A stretch of DNA of 64,000 nt from Holophagaceae bacterium (GCA_016710635.1 JADJVL010000006.1:62001-126000), one strand, 5' to 3'; positions 16,804-26,333 are shown, counted from the first letter of the stretch. Numbers and translations: made by a program. The notes: a model not told the origin generated them from the sequence alone.

Positions 16804-17157
16804 TTACCGTTTCTTTCTTCCCGGCTTCGCCTTCGCCTGCTCGGCCACCGCCAGCGCCTTCCGGACGAAGGGCTCCAGGCGCTCCGGATCTTCCAGGAAG
16901 TCGCCAGGCAGTTCGTAGTAGCCCCCCATGGGCCTCTCCGGATCCCCGAAGGGCAGGAAGGGCCCCATGCCCAGGGCTTCGAAGTCCCCGCGGCTGGACG
17001 CGTCCACCTTGAAGTAGATGCGGTCGTCGTCCAGCAGGGCGAAGAAGAGGCCGTCGCCATAGACGCCCACGCCGCCGAACATGGGCTTCGCCTGGATGGC
17101 GGCGAAGGGCTCGAGCTGTTCGAGAACGAAGGCGCGGAAGGATGGGGAGACGGTCAT
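16804..17157 (-). CDS. TfoX N-terminal domain protein
   Basis: 117 residues. IQAKPMFGGVGVYGDGLFFA is the signature of the TfoX N-terminal domain, followed by DDRIYFKVDASSRGDFEA and the aromatic GGYYELP strand. The competence-regulator C-terminal domain is missing; the protein ends in a Lys/Arg-rich tail (KAKPGRKKR). Stand-alone TfoX_N proteins have no established function. It is the first gene of the run leading to DinB, DUF3828, rsmE, GNAT and mtgA, and its start region faces the divergent gene at 17226. Confidence 0.8.
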   Translation of the reverse strand: MTVSPSFRAFVLEQLEPFAAIQAKPMFGGVGVYGDGLFFALLDDDRIYFKVDASSRGDFEALGMGPFLPFGDPERPMGGYYELPGDFLEDPERLEPFVRKALAVAEQAKAKPGRKKR

Positions 17158-17225
17158 GGGACCCCTGGGGAGGTACTGAACGGATGGGCGCATGTATCGT
17201 AAACCCCGGACACCCCAGGACACCC

Positions 17226-18092
17226 ATGGCCGATTCCCGTTGGAACTCCAGCTCCCCCGCCAGCCCCCGCCGGCGGGGGGTTCCCGCCTGGATCACCGTG
17301 CCCCTGGCCCTGCTCGTCGGCATCGCCATCCTGGTGTTCGCCGTGGCGGGCCGGGCTTCGGGACTGCGGCGCCAGGCCTGGCCCCTCCTGCAGACGGTGC
17401 ACAAGCGGATCGCCACGGACGAAGGCGCCCGGGAGCTCTTCCGCATGAACCCGGCCTGCGCGGAAGGCTACGCTTCCGAGGAGGCCTTCCTCGAAGCGGT
17501 CCGCGCCTGGCGCCCCAAGGTCGGCGCCCTTCCGGCGGTGGAACCGACGGAGGACCGGAAGGGCTACCACGTGAGCGCAGACCCCTTCGAGCTCACCGTG
17601 GCCGCCAGCGGCGAGGGAGGCGGCTGGCTCCGGGTCCGCTTCGTCACGGGCCCCGCCGCCGCGGGCCAGGACGTGGGCGAAGGCTTGACCCAACTCGTCT
17701 TCGCGGACAGTTTCCGGTCCCTCCAGGATTCCTCCCGGTTGGCCCGGCGCCAGGTCCGCTCCCGGCAATGGGCGGAGTTCCGCGGCCTCACCGCCAGGCT
17801 CGCCTCCGACGAGGCCGCCACGGCCTTGTTCCGCGCCGAGCCGGGCCTGCGACAGGGCTGGCTGTCCGAGGAGGCCTTCCTGCAGGAGACCCGGAGCTGG
17901 CGGCCCTTCCTGGCGGCCATTCCGGAAAGCCTCGCCGACGCCGAGAAGGACGAGGCCACCCGGGCTCAGTTCTCAAGGAACCAGTCGCCCCTGGGCGACA
18001 GCCGGGAGATCCGCCTGGAACATCCCGGCGGCGTCTGGAAGGTCACCTGGCGCAACGGCGCCCTGGCCGCCATCAGCCATCGAACGCGCTGA
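17226..18092 (+). CDS. Membrane-anchored protein with two homologous repeats, function unknown
   Basis: 288 residues from ATG 17226 (AGGA upstream; the ORF is open from 17142 but that part overlaps the divergent gene). A Ser/Pro/Arg-rich head is followed by one membrane helix (WITVPLALLVGIAILVFAVA). Two similar units follow: about 60-135, with RIATDEGARELFRMNPACAE, ASEEAFLEAVRAWRPKVGAL; and about 180-260, with RLASDEAATALFRAEPGLRQ, LSEEAFLQETRSWRPFLAAI. The shared core is an F-R-x-x-P ... W/Y-x-S-E-E-A-F-L ... W-R-P pattern. I do not recognise the family. Most of the protein should be periplasmic. Confidence 0.65.
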   Translation: MADSRWNSSSPASPRRRGVPAWITVPLALLVGIAILVFAVAGRASGLRRQAWPLLQTVHKRIATDEGARELFRMNPACAEGYASEEAFLEAVRAWRPKVGALPAVEPTEDRKGYHVSADPFELTVAASGEGGGWLRVRFVTGPAAAGQDVGEGLTQLVFADSFRSLQDSSRLARRQVRSRQWAEFRGLTARLASDEAATALFRAEPGLRQGWLSEEAFLQETRSWRPFLAAIPESLADAEKDEATRAQFSRNQSPLGDSREIRLEHPGGVWKVTWRNGALAAISHRTR

Positions 18093-18118
18093 ACCTATGT
18101 TGTCGGACGCGCTGATCC

Positions 18119-18757
18119 TCAGTCGTCGGACGCCGTGACCGCCTCCACCCACACCACCTCGCAGGAGCCGTCGCCGGTGTCCACGCGGCTGAGGGAGCTG
18201 GCCCAGGTGAAGCCGTCGCCGCCCTGGGCCCGCACCAGCTTGCCGCGGAGGCGGACCACCTGCCCTTCCCGCACCGCCAGCAGGCGCCGCCGCACCGCGG
18301 CGTCCGCGGGGATCATGTGCATGTTGGCGGCGTGGGAGATGAGGACCGACTCGGGCAGCGGCATGTCCCGGGCCGCCCAGTGGAACCACCGGCCGCCCTG
18401 GGAGATGGTGAGCCGGTCGAGCACCTTGCTGTCGCTCATGGGCCCCCAGCCCAGGGCGAAGTCCACCGGCGAAAGCCGGGCGGGGGGGTCGAAGCGGTAG
18501 CGCTCCGTGGACAGCACCCGGGCGTGGATCTCGAAGGCCGCGAGGCCCGTGAAGACATGCCCGTAGGCCTGCCACCTCGGCTCGGGCCGGAGGGCCTCCT
18601 GGACGGGATCTTCCGGCGCCAGCACCCCCGGTCCATGGGCCACGGGCCTGCCCAGCCAGGCGTGGCAGCCAAAAGCCAGGGCGAGGACGCCCAGGGCCAG
18701 CAGCATCGCGCGTTCCCGCGCCCAGTCCACAGCCTCCGCCCACGTTTCCCGGTCCAT
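18119..18757 (-). CDS. Membrane-anchored protein, function unknown
   Basis: 212 residues with one N-terminal membrane segment (AMLLALGVLALAFGCHAWLG). The rest includes VFTGLAAFEIHARVLSTERY, LSPVDFALGWGPMSDSKVLD, SQGGRWFHW, SHAANMHMIPAD and an OB-like end (GQVVRLRGKLVRAQGGDGFT, SSLSRVDTGDGSCEVVWVEA). Similar single-helix proteins with this WGPMSD...SQ..R.. pattern occur as uncharacterised envelope proteins. It converges with the repeat protein at 17226-18092. Confidence 0.6.
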   Translation of the reverse strand: MDRETWAEAVDWARERAMLLALGVLALAFGCHAWLGRPVAHGPGVLAPEDPVQEALRPEPRWQAYGHVFTGLAAFEIHARVLSTERYRFDPPARLSPVDFALGWGPMSDSKVLDRLTISQGGRWFHWAARDMPLPESVLISHAANMHMIPADAAVRRRLLAVREGQVVRLRGKLVRAQGGDGFTWASSLSRVDTGDGSCEVVWVEAVTASDD

Positions 18758-19080
18758 GCCACCAGCCTAGCGGCCCTGGACAAGCGCCGGCGCGGTTCCA
18801 CCCGCACCACGGGTGCACCGAACCGGCGGAGGCGGACCTTCGGGATTTTCGAGGTGGAATCCAGGTCGTGCAGGCTCGGGGGCGATGGTGTGACCCGGAT
18901 CACGGAACCTTCTCCGAGTCCCTCCTAGGCTGGCGGCTCGATGTTTCCCTCCCCCAACCCGCGCGCATGGCGATCCGACGGCCCCCTTCCGGCCCAGGAC
19001 GGCGGGAGTTGGGGCCAGCCTCGGAAGCGCTTGGGCGCCCTGGCTGAACTTTCCCTTTCCATGCACCCCTAGGAGTCCTC
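18758..19080. other. Divergent intergenic region
   Basis: 323 bases between the 18.1-18.8 kb gene and the SPFH gene. It contains the CRP-type palindrome at 18889-18904 and a good ribosome-binding site (AGGAGTCCTCATG) at its right end. No ORF with plausible composition was seen. Confidence 0.5.
18889..18904. promoter_or_regulatory. CRP/FNR-type palindrome
   Basis: TGTGACCCGGATCACG matches the TGTGA-N6-TCACA consensus at nine of ten positions. It lies in the divergent spacer, about 130 bases from the gene ending at 18119 and 177 bases before the SPFH start. No -35/-10 pair can be set beside it with confidence, and a chance match is possible in GC-rich DNA. Confidence 0.35.
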
Positions 19081-21135
19081 ATGGACCTCATCACCTGGGC
19101 TTCGGCCCACCCCGGCTCAACCTTCCTGCTCTTCCTACTGGGCCTCTTCCTGCTGGTCCTGCTGTCGAAGTGGATCCGCTACATCCCCAACACCCGGGTG
19201 GGCATCGTGGAAAAGCTCATCAGCGGCAAGGGCTCGGTGAAGACCGGCCTCATCGCCTTGAACGGCGAGGCGGGCTTCCAGCCCGAGCTGCTGCGCGGCG
19301 GCTGGCACTTCCTGATGCCCTTCCAGTACCGCATCCACAAAGTCCCCATGGTCACCATCCCCCAGGGCAAGATCGGCTACGTCTTCGCCCGGGACGGCAT
19401 GGAGCTGCCACCCACCCAGGCCCTGGCCTCCAACGAGCGCGCCAGGGACTTCAAGGATGTGCGCGCCTTTCTCGCCGCCGGCGGCACCAAGGGCCCCCAG
19501 CGCCAGATCCTGCGCGAAGGTACTTCGGCCATCAACCTGGCCCAGTTCATTGTGCTCACCGAGGATCAGCTCTACTACCTGCCCATGGACCGCTCGGAGC
19601 TGGAGACCTTCCAGAAGATGAGCGCCATCATCGCCGAGCGCGGCGGCTACCGGCCCATCATCATCAAAGGCACCGACGACGTGGTGGGCATCGTCACCGT
19701 CCACGACGGCCCCAGCCTGCCCAGCGGCGAGATCATCGCGTCCACCGTGGGCGAGGATCCCCACGCGACGGAGACCTACCACAACAACTTCCAGGACCCG
19801 GACAAGTTCCTCAAGGCCGGGGGCCAGCGCGGCCGCCAGCTCCAGGTGCTGGTGGAAGGCACCTACTACGTGAACCGCCTCTTCGCCACCGTGGAGCCCA
19901 TCGCCAAGACCGTGGTGGACGTGGGCACCGTGGGCGTCGTGGTGAGCTACACCGGCGACGTGGGCGCCGACCTGTCCGGCGACGAATACCGCCACGGCGA
20001 GCTGGTGCACACCGGCGAGCGGGGCGTGTGGAATGAGCCCCTCATGCCCGGCAAGTACGCCTTCAACACCTACGCCGGCAAGGTGCTCATGGTCCCCACC
20101 ACCAACTTCATCCTGAAGTGGACCAAGGGCGAGGTGGGCAGCCACAAGTTCGACGAGAACCTCACCGAGGTCAGCCTCATCACCAAGGACGCCTTCGAGC
20201 CCAACCTGCCGCTGTCCGTGGTGGTGCACATCGACTACCGCAAGGCGCCCCTGGTCATCCAGCGCTTCGGCGACATCAAGAAGCTCGTGGAGCAGACCCT
20301 CGACCCGATGGTCAGCGCCTACTTCAAGAACGTCGGCCAGACCCGTACCCTCATCCAGCTCATCCAGGACCGCTCCAACATCCAGCAGCAGAGCGGCGAC
20401 CAGATGAAGGCCAAGTTCGAGATGTACAACCTGGAGCTGCAGGAGGTGCTCATCGGCACGCCCAACAGCGGCACCAGCGGCGGCCAGATCGAGCAGATCC
20501 TCACCCAGCTCCGCAGCCGGCAGATCGCCGACGAGCAGATCGAGACCTACGGCCGCCAGGAGAAGGCCAGCCTGAAGGAGCGCGAGCTGCGCGAGGCGGA
20601 GGCCAAGGCCAAGCAGCAGACGGTGCTGACGGAATCCGACATCGCCATCACCATCCAGAGCAACCAGGGCAAGGCCGAGTACGCCCGGGCCCAGCAGGAG
20701 GCCAACCGCATCCAGACCCTCGCCACCGCGGAAGCCGAGCGCAACCGCATCACCGGCGAAGGCGAAGCCAAGCGCATCAAGGCCGTCGCCGAAGGCGAGG
20801 CCGAGCGGGCCGCCCGGGTGGGCATCGCCGAAGCCATGGCCATCGAGGAGAAGGTGCGTGCCTACGGCGGGCCCCAGTTCCAGCTCACCCAGCAGGTGAT
20901 GAACCGCTTCGCCGAAGCCATCGAGAAGGGCCAGCTGGAGATCGTCCCCCGCATCCAGATGGCCGGCGGTGGCCAGACTTCCGGCGGCGGCAGCCTCATC
21001 GAGAACCTCCTGGGCCTCCTCATGACCACGAAGCTGGCGGAGACCACCGGCGTGGCCTCGGAGCGGGATCCCCTCATCCAGGCCATGCGGGACGATCTGA
21101 AGCGCCGGATGCAGCAGGAAGTCAAGCCGGCTTGA
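19081..21135 (+). CDS. SPFH/flotillin-like membrane protein
   Basis: 684 residues. One N-terminal membrane helix (FLLFLLGLFLLVLLSKWIRY) is followed at once by the SPFH-type strand IPNTRVGIVEKLISGKGSV. The SPFH region is long and contains an insert; RGGWHFLMPFQYRIHKVPMV and GTVGVVVSYTGDVG resemble two related beta segments, the second followed by GVWNEPLMPGKYAFN. The C-terminal part is a long Ala/Glu/Gln/Lys coiled coil (about 480-600, with AEAERNRITGEGEAKRIKAV). Flotillin-like proteins oligomerise on membranes as scaffolds. No NfeD partner lies beside it; a TPR gene follows after a terminator. Confidence 0.85.
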   Translation: MDLITWASAHPGSTFLLFLLGLFLLVLLSKWIRYIPNTRVGIVEKLISGKGSVKTGLIALNGEAGFQPELLRGGWHFLMPFQYRIHKVPMVTIPQGKIGYVFARDGMELPPTQALASNERARDFKDVRAFLAAGGTKGPQRQILREGTSAINLAQFIVLTEDQLYYLPMDRSELETFQKMSAIIAERGGYRPIIIKGTDDVVGIVTVHDGPSLPSGEIIASTVGEDPHATETYHNNFQDPDKFLKAGGQRGRQLQVLVEGTYYVNRLFATVEPIAKTVVDVGTVGVVVSYTGDVGADLSGDEYRHGELVHTGERGVWNEPLMPGKYAFNTYAGKVLMVPTTNFILKWTKGEVGSHKFDENLTEVSLITKDAFEPNLPLSVVVHIDYRKAPLVIQRFGDIKKLVEQTLDPMVSAYFKNVGQTRTLIQLIQDRSNIQQQSGDQMKAKFEMYNLELQEVLIGTPNSGTSGGQIEQILTQLRSRQIADEQIETYGRQEKASLKERELREAEAKAKQQTVLTESDIAITIQSNQGKAEYARAQQEANRIQTLATAEAERNRITGEGEAKRIKAVAEGEAERAARVGIAEAMAIEEKVRAYGGPQFQLTQQVMNRFAEAIEKGQLEIVPRIQMAGGGQTSGGGSLIENLLGLLMTTKLAETTGVASERDPLIQAMRDDLKRRMQQEVKPA

Positions 21136-21155
21136 AGCTTCCATCACACTTGACC

Positions 21156-21179
21156 GGGGCCCCGCTGGGGCCCCTTTTT
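21156..21179 (+). terminator. Rho-independent terminator after the SPFH gene
   Basis: GGGGCCCC, loop GCT, GGGGCCCC, then TTTTT. It lies 20 bases after the stop codon. Confidence 0.85.
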
Positions 21180-21214
21180 CGTTATGCTGGGCATCCTCAC
21201 TGGAACCCCACGCC

Positions 21215-22743
21215 ATGGCCTTTGAACGCGCCAAGCCCGACCGCCAGAAGCTCATGGAAGCGGCCGACAAGCTGGTGGCTTCGGGCCAGATCCTCAAGGC
21301 CATCCAGGAATACCGCCTGCTGCTGCGGGACCACCCCGGGGACATGACCCTGATGAACCGCCTGGGAGATCTCTTCGTCCAGGCCAACCGGCTGGACGAG
21401 GCGGCCGCCACCTTCAAGGTCCTAGCCCTGAACCTGCAGAAGGACCGCGAGGAGAAGAAGGCCATCGCCCTCCTCCGGAAGGTCCTTCGCTTCGCGCCCG
21501 GGGACCTGGAGGCCGCCCACCAGCTCGTGGAGCTGCTCCACGCCACCGGCCTGCCCAAGGAGGCCGCGCAGGTCCATTTCCAGCTCGCCCGGCACCTGGA
21601 CAAGTACGGCGACCCCGCCCGCGCCCTGGCCCAGTTCGCCGCGGGGGTGGAGGCCGACCCCAGCAGCCTCGACCTGAGGGCCCAGCTCGCCCAGCGCTAC
21701 GCGGAAGGTGGCCACCGGGACAAGGCGGCGGGCCAGTTCATGGAGACCGCGGAGGCCATGGCCCTGGCCAAGCGCCCGGCGGAGGCTGAAGCCCTCCTGG
21801 ATCGGGCCTCGCACCTCACGGAAGGCCCGCGCCTCATCCTGGCGAAGGCCCGGGTGGCGGTGCTGAATGGTCATCCCGAAAAGGCGGCGACGGTGCTCGA
21901 CGCCGCGCTGGCCCACTATCCCGGCAACCCGGTCCTCCTGGAGGCCATGGCGGACGTGCAGCTGCAGGCGGGCCATCCGGACCGCTGCCTCGCCGCCCTC
22001 CTGGAGGTCCGCCAGCCCAATCCCCGCTGCCTCACCTTCTGCGAGCAGGCCATGAACGACCTCGCGCAGGGGGGACGCGGCCGGCTGGCCCTGCGCTTGT
22101 TCCGGCCCGTGGCCCTGGCCCTCGCGAGCAAAGGCAACGCCAGCGCCGTGATGGCCACGCTGAAGGCCGCCTTCAAGGGGAAGCCCCATCCCATCCGCTG
22201 GATCCTGGAATCGGAAGTGGCCCTGGAAGGCGACATGAAGGACGAAGCCCTTTTCGCCCTGCGGCAGGCCTACACCATGCTGCAGGCCCGGAAGAGTCCC
22301 ATCCTCCGCAACATCGTCCACGGCCGCATCGAGGCCCTCGAGGGCACCACGAAGAGCACGGAGCAGATCGTCGTAGCGCAGGCCAGCGGGGCCACCATGA
22401 CCGTGCCCGCCCTCAACATCCACATGGACGCCCCCCAGCGCTTCCACATCGACCAGATGGAGAGGGATGCCTACGCCCTCGCGAAGCTCGGCAACCACCA
22501 GGGGGCCGGCAACCTGTTCCAGCAGATTCTCGCCCAGGAGCCCGCCCGCATCAGTGCGATCCAGGGCATGATCGGCAGCCAACTCGCCGCGGGCAACCTC
22601 GCCAAGGTCCAGATGCAGTGCATCCAGGGCGCCCAGGCTCTGGTCCTCCTCGGCCGTCGCCAGGAGGCCAACAGCTCCTGGACACGGCGGAGCTGCACGT
22701 CCCGGGTTCTTCCAAGGCCCACCGCCACGCCCTGGGCCTTTGA
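21215..22743 (+). CDS. TPR-repeat protein with a C-terminal frameshift
   Basis: About 509 residues after correction. Helical TPR-like pairs run through most of the protein: QILKAIQEYRLLLRDHPGD, RLDEAAATFKVLALNLQKDR, KKAIALLRKVLRFAPGD, DPARALAQFAAGVEADPSSL, HPEKAATVLDAALAHYPGN. It is cytoplasmic with no signal and probably a scaffold. The raw frame runs on to 22906 with low-quality sequence and overlaps the next gene. One base missing near 22670-22673 (GCCAACAGCTCC) would switch to a frame reading QLLDTAELHVPGSSKAHRHA and stop at 22743, before the next gene. That ending fits the repeat style far better. Confidence 0.75.
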
Positions 22744-22815
22744 GCCCGCCATCCGCGGGGGATGTGAGCGCCATTACAGCCTGCGCGTCCTAGGCTTGCC
22801 TGGAAAGGATCGCCC

Positions 22816-24084
22816 ATGCCCCGACACCTCGATCCCCACGACGCCATCGCGCGCATCCGCTCCGGCCAGCGCATCTTCGTCCACGGCGGCTCCGCCACGC
22901 CCCTGATCCTGCTGGACGCCCTCCTCGCCCGGGCCCCCGAGCTCCGGAATGTGGAACTGATGCACCTTCACACCTGGGGCCCCGCGGCCTATGCCGACGG
23001 CGCCTACGCGGAGTCCTTCCGCACCACCAACCTCTTCGTGGGCCACAACCTGCGGGACCGCGTCGGCAGCGAGCGGGTGGACTACCTGCCCTGCTTCCTT
23101 TCCGAGATCCCCAACCTCTTCCGCTCGGGCCGGCGCGCGCCGGACGTGGCTCTGCTCCACGTGAGTCCGCCGGACGCCCACGGCTACTGCACCCTTGGAA
23201 CCTCCGTGGACGTGGCCCGGGCCGCCGTGGACACCGCCGCCGTGGTCATCGCCCAGGTGAACCCCCGCATGCCCAGGGTCCACGGGGACGGCTTCATCCA
23301 CATGGACCAGATCCACCACTGGATCGACGTGGAAGCCGAAATTCCGGAAGCCCCCGCCGCCCCCATCGGCCCGGTGGAGGAGGCCATCGGCCGCCACGCG
23401 GCCTCCCTCATCGAGGACGGCGCGACCCTGCAGATGGGCATCGGCGCCATTCCCGACGCGGTGCTCGCCGCCCTCCACGGCCATCGCCACCTCGGCATCC
23501 ACACGGAGATGTGGAGCGACGGCTGCCTCGACCTGATCAAGTCCGGCGCCGTGGACAACAGCCAGAAAAAGGTGCACCCCGGGAAGACCATCGGGGGCTT
23601 CGTGACCGGCTCGCGGCCCCTCTACGACTACATCCACGACAACCCGTCGGCGATCCTCCTGGACATCGCCTACGTGAACAACCCCGGCATCATCGCCCGC
23701 AATCCGAAGGTCACCGCCATCAACTCGGCGGTGGAAGTGGACCTCACGGGCCAAGTCTGCGCCGATTCCATCGGCAGCCGCATCATCAGCGGCGTGGGCG
23801 GCCAGATGGACTTCATCCGCGGCGCGTCGATCTCCGTGGGCGGCAAGCCCATCATCGCCCTGCCCAGCCGCACCAAGCACGGCAAGCCCCGCCTCGTGCC
23901 CCAGCTGCAGGCCGGCGCCGGCGTCGTCACCACCCGGGCCCACGTGCACTTCGTGGTCACCGAGCACGGGGCCGTCGACCTCGCCGGCAAGACCCTCCAC
24001 GAGCGGGCCCGCGCCCTCATCAACATCGCCCACCCGGAGGATCGGGAAGGGCTGGCCAAGGCTTGGCGGGACCTGACGCGGTAG
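22816..24084 (+). CDS. Acetyl-CoA hydrolase/transferase family protein (4-hydroxybutyrate CoA-transferase-like)
   Basis: 422 residues with both halves of the CoA-transferase fold. The N-terminal half has RIFVHGGSATPLILLDALLA and PPDAHGYCTLGTSVD. The C-terminal half has LQMGIGAIPDAVLAAL, the catalytic Glu in HTEMWSDG (Glu231), GVGGQMDFIRGA and HGAVDLAGKT. The GxGGQxD and TEM motifs place it with the 4-hydroxybutyrate/acetate CoA-transferases and acetyl-CoA hydrolases. It moves CoA between acyl groups, and the partner acid is not identifiable. It may be read with the TPR gene, but the 72-base gap makes this uncertain. Confidence 0.88.
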   Translation: MPRHLDPHDAIARIRSGQRIFVHGGSATPLILLDALLARAPELRNVELMHLHTWGPAAYADGAYAESFRTTNLFVGHNLRDRVGSERVDYLPCFLSEIPNLFRSGRRAPDVALLHVSPPDAHGYCTLGTSVDVARAAVDTAAVVIAQVNPRMPRVHGDGFIHMDQIHHWIDVEAEIPEAPAAPIGPVEEAIGRHAASLIEDGATLQMGIGAIPDAVLAALHGHRHLGIHTEMWSDGCLDLIKSGAVDNSQKKVHPGKTIGGFVTGSRPLYDYIHDNPSAILLDIAYVNNPGIIARNPKVTAINSAVEVDLTGQVCADSIGSRIISGVGGQMDFIRGASISVGGKPIIALPSRTKHGKPRLVPQLQAGAGVVTTRAHVHFVVTEHGAVDLAGKTLHERARALINIAHPEDREGLAKAWRDLTR

Positions 24085-24304
24085 AGTCCAGAGCGATCCG
24101 GGTCCACCAGGGCCATCCGGCATCTCGAGGCAGCCCGGCGCGGCGGCCGGGTCTTCGACCATCCTGGTCCTGCGTGCTAATCTGCAACGATTTTTTCAAG
24201 CCCGAGCTGGCCGTTTGGATGTCTAGTTGCCTGCCTGCGGAACGCGTTGCGGATCGCGGTCCACGGGCCCGGGCATCTCCAACCATCCAATCCAGGAAGA
24301 GACC

Positions 24305-25075
24305 GTGGGCATCATTTCCTATACGCGCAATTTCGAAGACGTGATGCTCAACCGTGCCCTGTCAGGCGTAGAGCGGGGCTTCTACCTCGACGTGGGCGCC
24401 TTCCATCCCGTGGTCGACAGCAACACCTATGCCTTCTACCGACGGGGTTGGCGGGGCATCGCCCTGGAGCCCCAGGCCAAGTTCCGTGAGCTCTGGGGCC
24501 TGCAACGCCCCCTGGACATCTTCATCGGCTCGGCGGTGGGGGACCGCGTGGGCGAGGCGGCCTTCTACGAGCTCGAGAGCAGCGAACAGAGCGCCACGAT
24601 TTCACCGGCCATCGCGGAGCTGCACCGCAGTGAAGGGAAGATCGTCCACGCGAACACGATTCCACTGGTCACCCTGGATCAGGTCCTTTCCGAACACCGC
24701 CCAACAGGGGAGATCCATTGCCTGAGTATCGATGTCGAGGGCGCCGAAGCGGCGGTCCTGGCGGGCTTGGACCGGTCCCGGTTCCGCCCGTGGCTGATCA
24801 TCCTGGAAAGCACGGTCCCAGACCGCCCCCAGCCGAACTATGAGGGATGGGAGCCCCTGCTCCTGGAGACCGGATACGAGTTCGCCTACTTCGATGCCGT
24901 CAACCGCTTCTACTTGGCGAAAGAACACCTGGAACTCAAGCAGCACTTCCAGTTTCCTCCCTGCGTCTGGGATGGATTCATGGATTTCCGCCTCGTCCAC
25001 GCCAGGGACGAAGCCGCCAGGGCCCAGGCTGAAGTGGCGAGACTGAAGGCGCAGCTTCGCCAACTTCTGGGTTGA
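24305..25075 (+). CDS. FkbM family methyltransferase
   Basis: 256 residues from GTG 24305, preceded by AGGAAGAG; an ATG-started frame from 24227 would add unlikely sequence. FYLDVGAFHPVVDSNTYAFY is the FkbM SAM-binding motif, GWRGIALEPQ follows, and HCLSIDVEGAEAAVLAGL is the second conserved block. The C-terminus is a short Ala/Arg coiled coil (RAQAEVARLKAQLRQLL). FkbM enzymes O-methylate sugars or natural products. No glycan gene is adjacent. The 220-base spacer upstream holds a small GC hairpin near 24134 and AT-rich sequence but no other gene. Confidence 0.82.
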   Translation: MGIISYTRNFEDVMLNRALSGVERGFYLDVGAFHPVVDSNTYAFYRRGWRGIALEPQAKFRELWGLQRPLDIFIGSAVGDRVGEAAFYELESSEQSATISPAIAELHRSEGKIVHANTIPLVTLDQVLSEHRPTGEIHCLSIDVEGAEAAVLAGLDRSRFRPWLIILESTVPDRPQPNYEGWEPLLLETGYEFAYFDAVNRFYLAKEHLELKQHFQFPPCVWDGFMDFRLVHARDEAARAQAEVARLKAQLRQLLG

Positions 25076-25137
25076 AGGATCCAAACACCTCCCGCCCGGC
25101 CTGACCAGCTGCTGCCACACCCAGCGGGCGCTCCCGT

Positions 25138-26333
25138 TCAGGGCCGCTTCTGCATCGCCGCGACCCGGTCCCGGTTGGCGGTGAAGACCTTGAGGGCCGG
25201 ATGCCCCGCCGGGGCTCCCAGGGCCACCGCGCGCTCATAGCTGGCCAGGGCCTCCGCGAGGTCGCCGCGCTTTTCGAGGGCCTCACCGAGGCTGTCGTGG
25301 ACATTGGCGCTGGTGGGATGGCTTTGGACATTGAAGCGGAAGATGGCGATGGCCTCCGGATAGTCCTTCTTCGCCAGGGCGCGGTAGCCCATGAGGTTCA
25401 ACGGACCTTCCGGCGGCGGCAGCTCCAGGCCCATCCTCCGGGCCAGCTTCCGGTAGTGCGCCTGGAGGTCCTCCAGGGAGCCTGCGAAGGGGTCCTTGCG
25501 GGAATCCTGAGGCGGGGCCCAATCCTCGAAGATCTTCCGCAGCCCCCAGTAGTAGGAGGGCAGCGGCACGGTGCCGTGGCCCTCCTCCGGCAGGGCCTTC
25601 CAGCCCCAGACGAAACCCTCCGCCTTCGCCCGGCCCAGCAGGCCCCGCAGGCGTTCGAAGCGGGTGGGCCGTTCGTCTCCGGCCTCCTCGTTCCCCATGG
25701 TCACGAAGAGGGTGCGGGGGGCCGCGTTGCGATCCTTGAGGTAGACGCCGAGGGTGCGCATCGCGTAGTCCCCGTCCCAGTCGAGGGTCGGGGAGGCGGC
25801 GATGAGGGCCTGAAAGAGTTCCGGCCTGACGGCGAGGGTGTGCAGGGCCAGCAGGCCGCCCAGGGAGTGGCCGGCGAAGATCCGGTAGGGGAGGGTGCGG
25901 TACTTCGCCTCGATGGCGGGGAAGACCTCCTTTTCCATGAACTCGAGGAACTTCGGCGCGCCCCCGCCGACGGGCTGTTCGCGCCGGCTGCCGTCCGGGT
26001 TGTAGCGGCCCGCCGGGGTGGGGGTCAGGTCCCGGGTGCGGTCCGTGTTGGCGATGCCCACGATCACCACCTCCGGCATGAGGCCGTTGCGCACGAGGTG
26101 GTCCACGGTGCCCCGGACATGGAGCAGATGCGAAACCCCATCCGTCATGTAGAGCACCGGATAGCGCTCCGTGCCGCCGGCGTAGGTCAGGGGTGTGGAC
26201 ACGAGAGGATCCGGTCCTCCCCGAGCACCTTCGACGGGATCCGGAACACCTCCCCGATGGTGATGGGTTCGCCGGCGGCCAGGGCGGCCGTCCAGCAGGC
26301 GAACGCGAGCAGGATGGCGACGAAGCGATTCAT
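25138..26333 (-). CDS. Exported esterase (Esterase D/Fes-like) with TPR tail, frameshifted near its start
   Basis: About 397 residues when the frame is repaired. ATG 26333 begins a signal peptide (MNRFVAILLAFACWTAALAA), then EPITIGEVFRIPSKVLGEDR, the usual start of this esterase family. One extra base near 26203-26208 breaks the frame; the rest continues as STPLTYAGGTERYPVLYMTDG. FAGHSLGGLLALHTL is the nucleophile elbow, and LPEEGHGTVP holds the His. After about residue 300 come two TPR-like pairs (KKDYPEAIAIFRFNVQSHP, GDLAEALASYERAVALG). It probably hydrolyses esters or siderophore-like compounds in the periplasm. As sequenced, translation from the true start would stop early. Confidence 0.78.

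Noticed and set aside
19135..21603. Minus-strand ORF of 822 codons opposite the SPFH gene
   Set aside because: Low-complexity Leu/His/Gly-rich antisense translation with no domains; the plus-strand gene is certain.
22744..22906. Extended C-terminus of the TPR protein to 22906
   Set aside because: The sequence after the frameshift is Arg/Pro/Ser-rich and overlaps the start of the CoA-transferase gene; the alternative frame gives a natural end.
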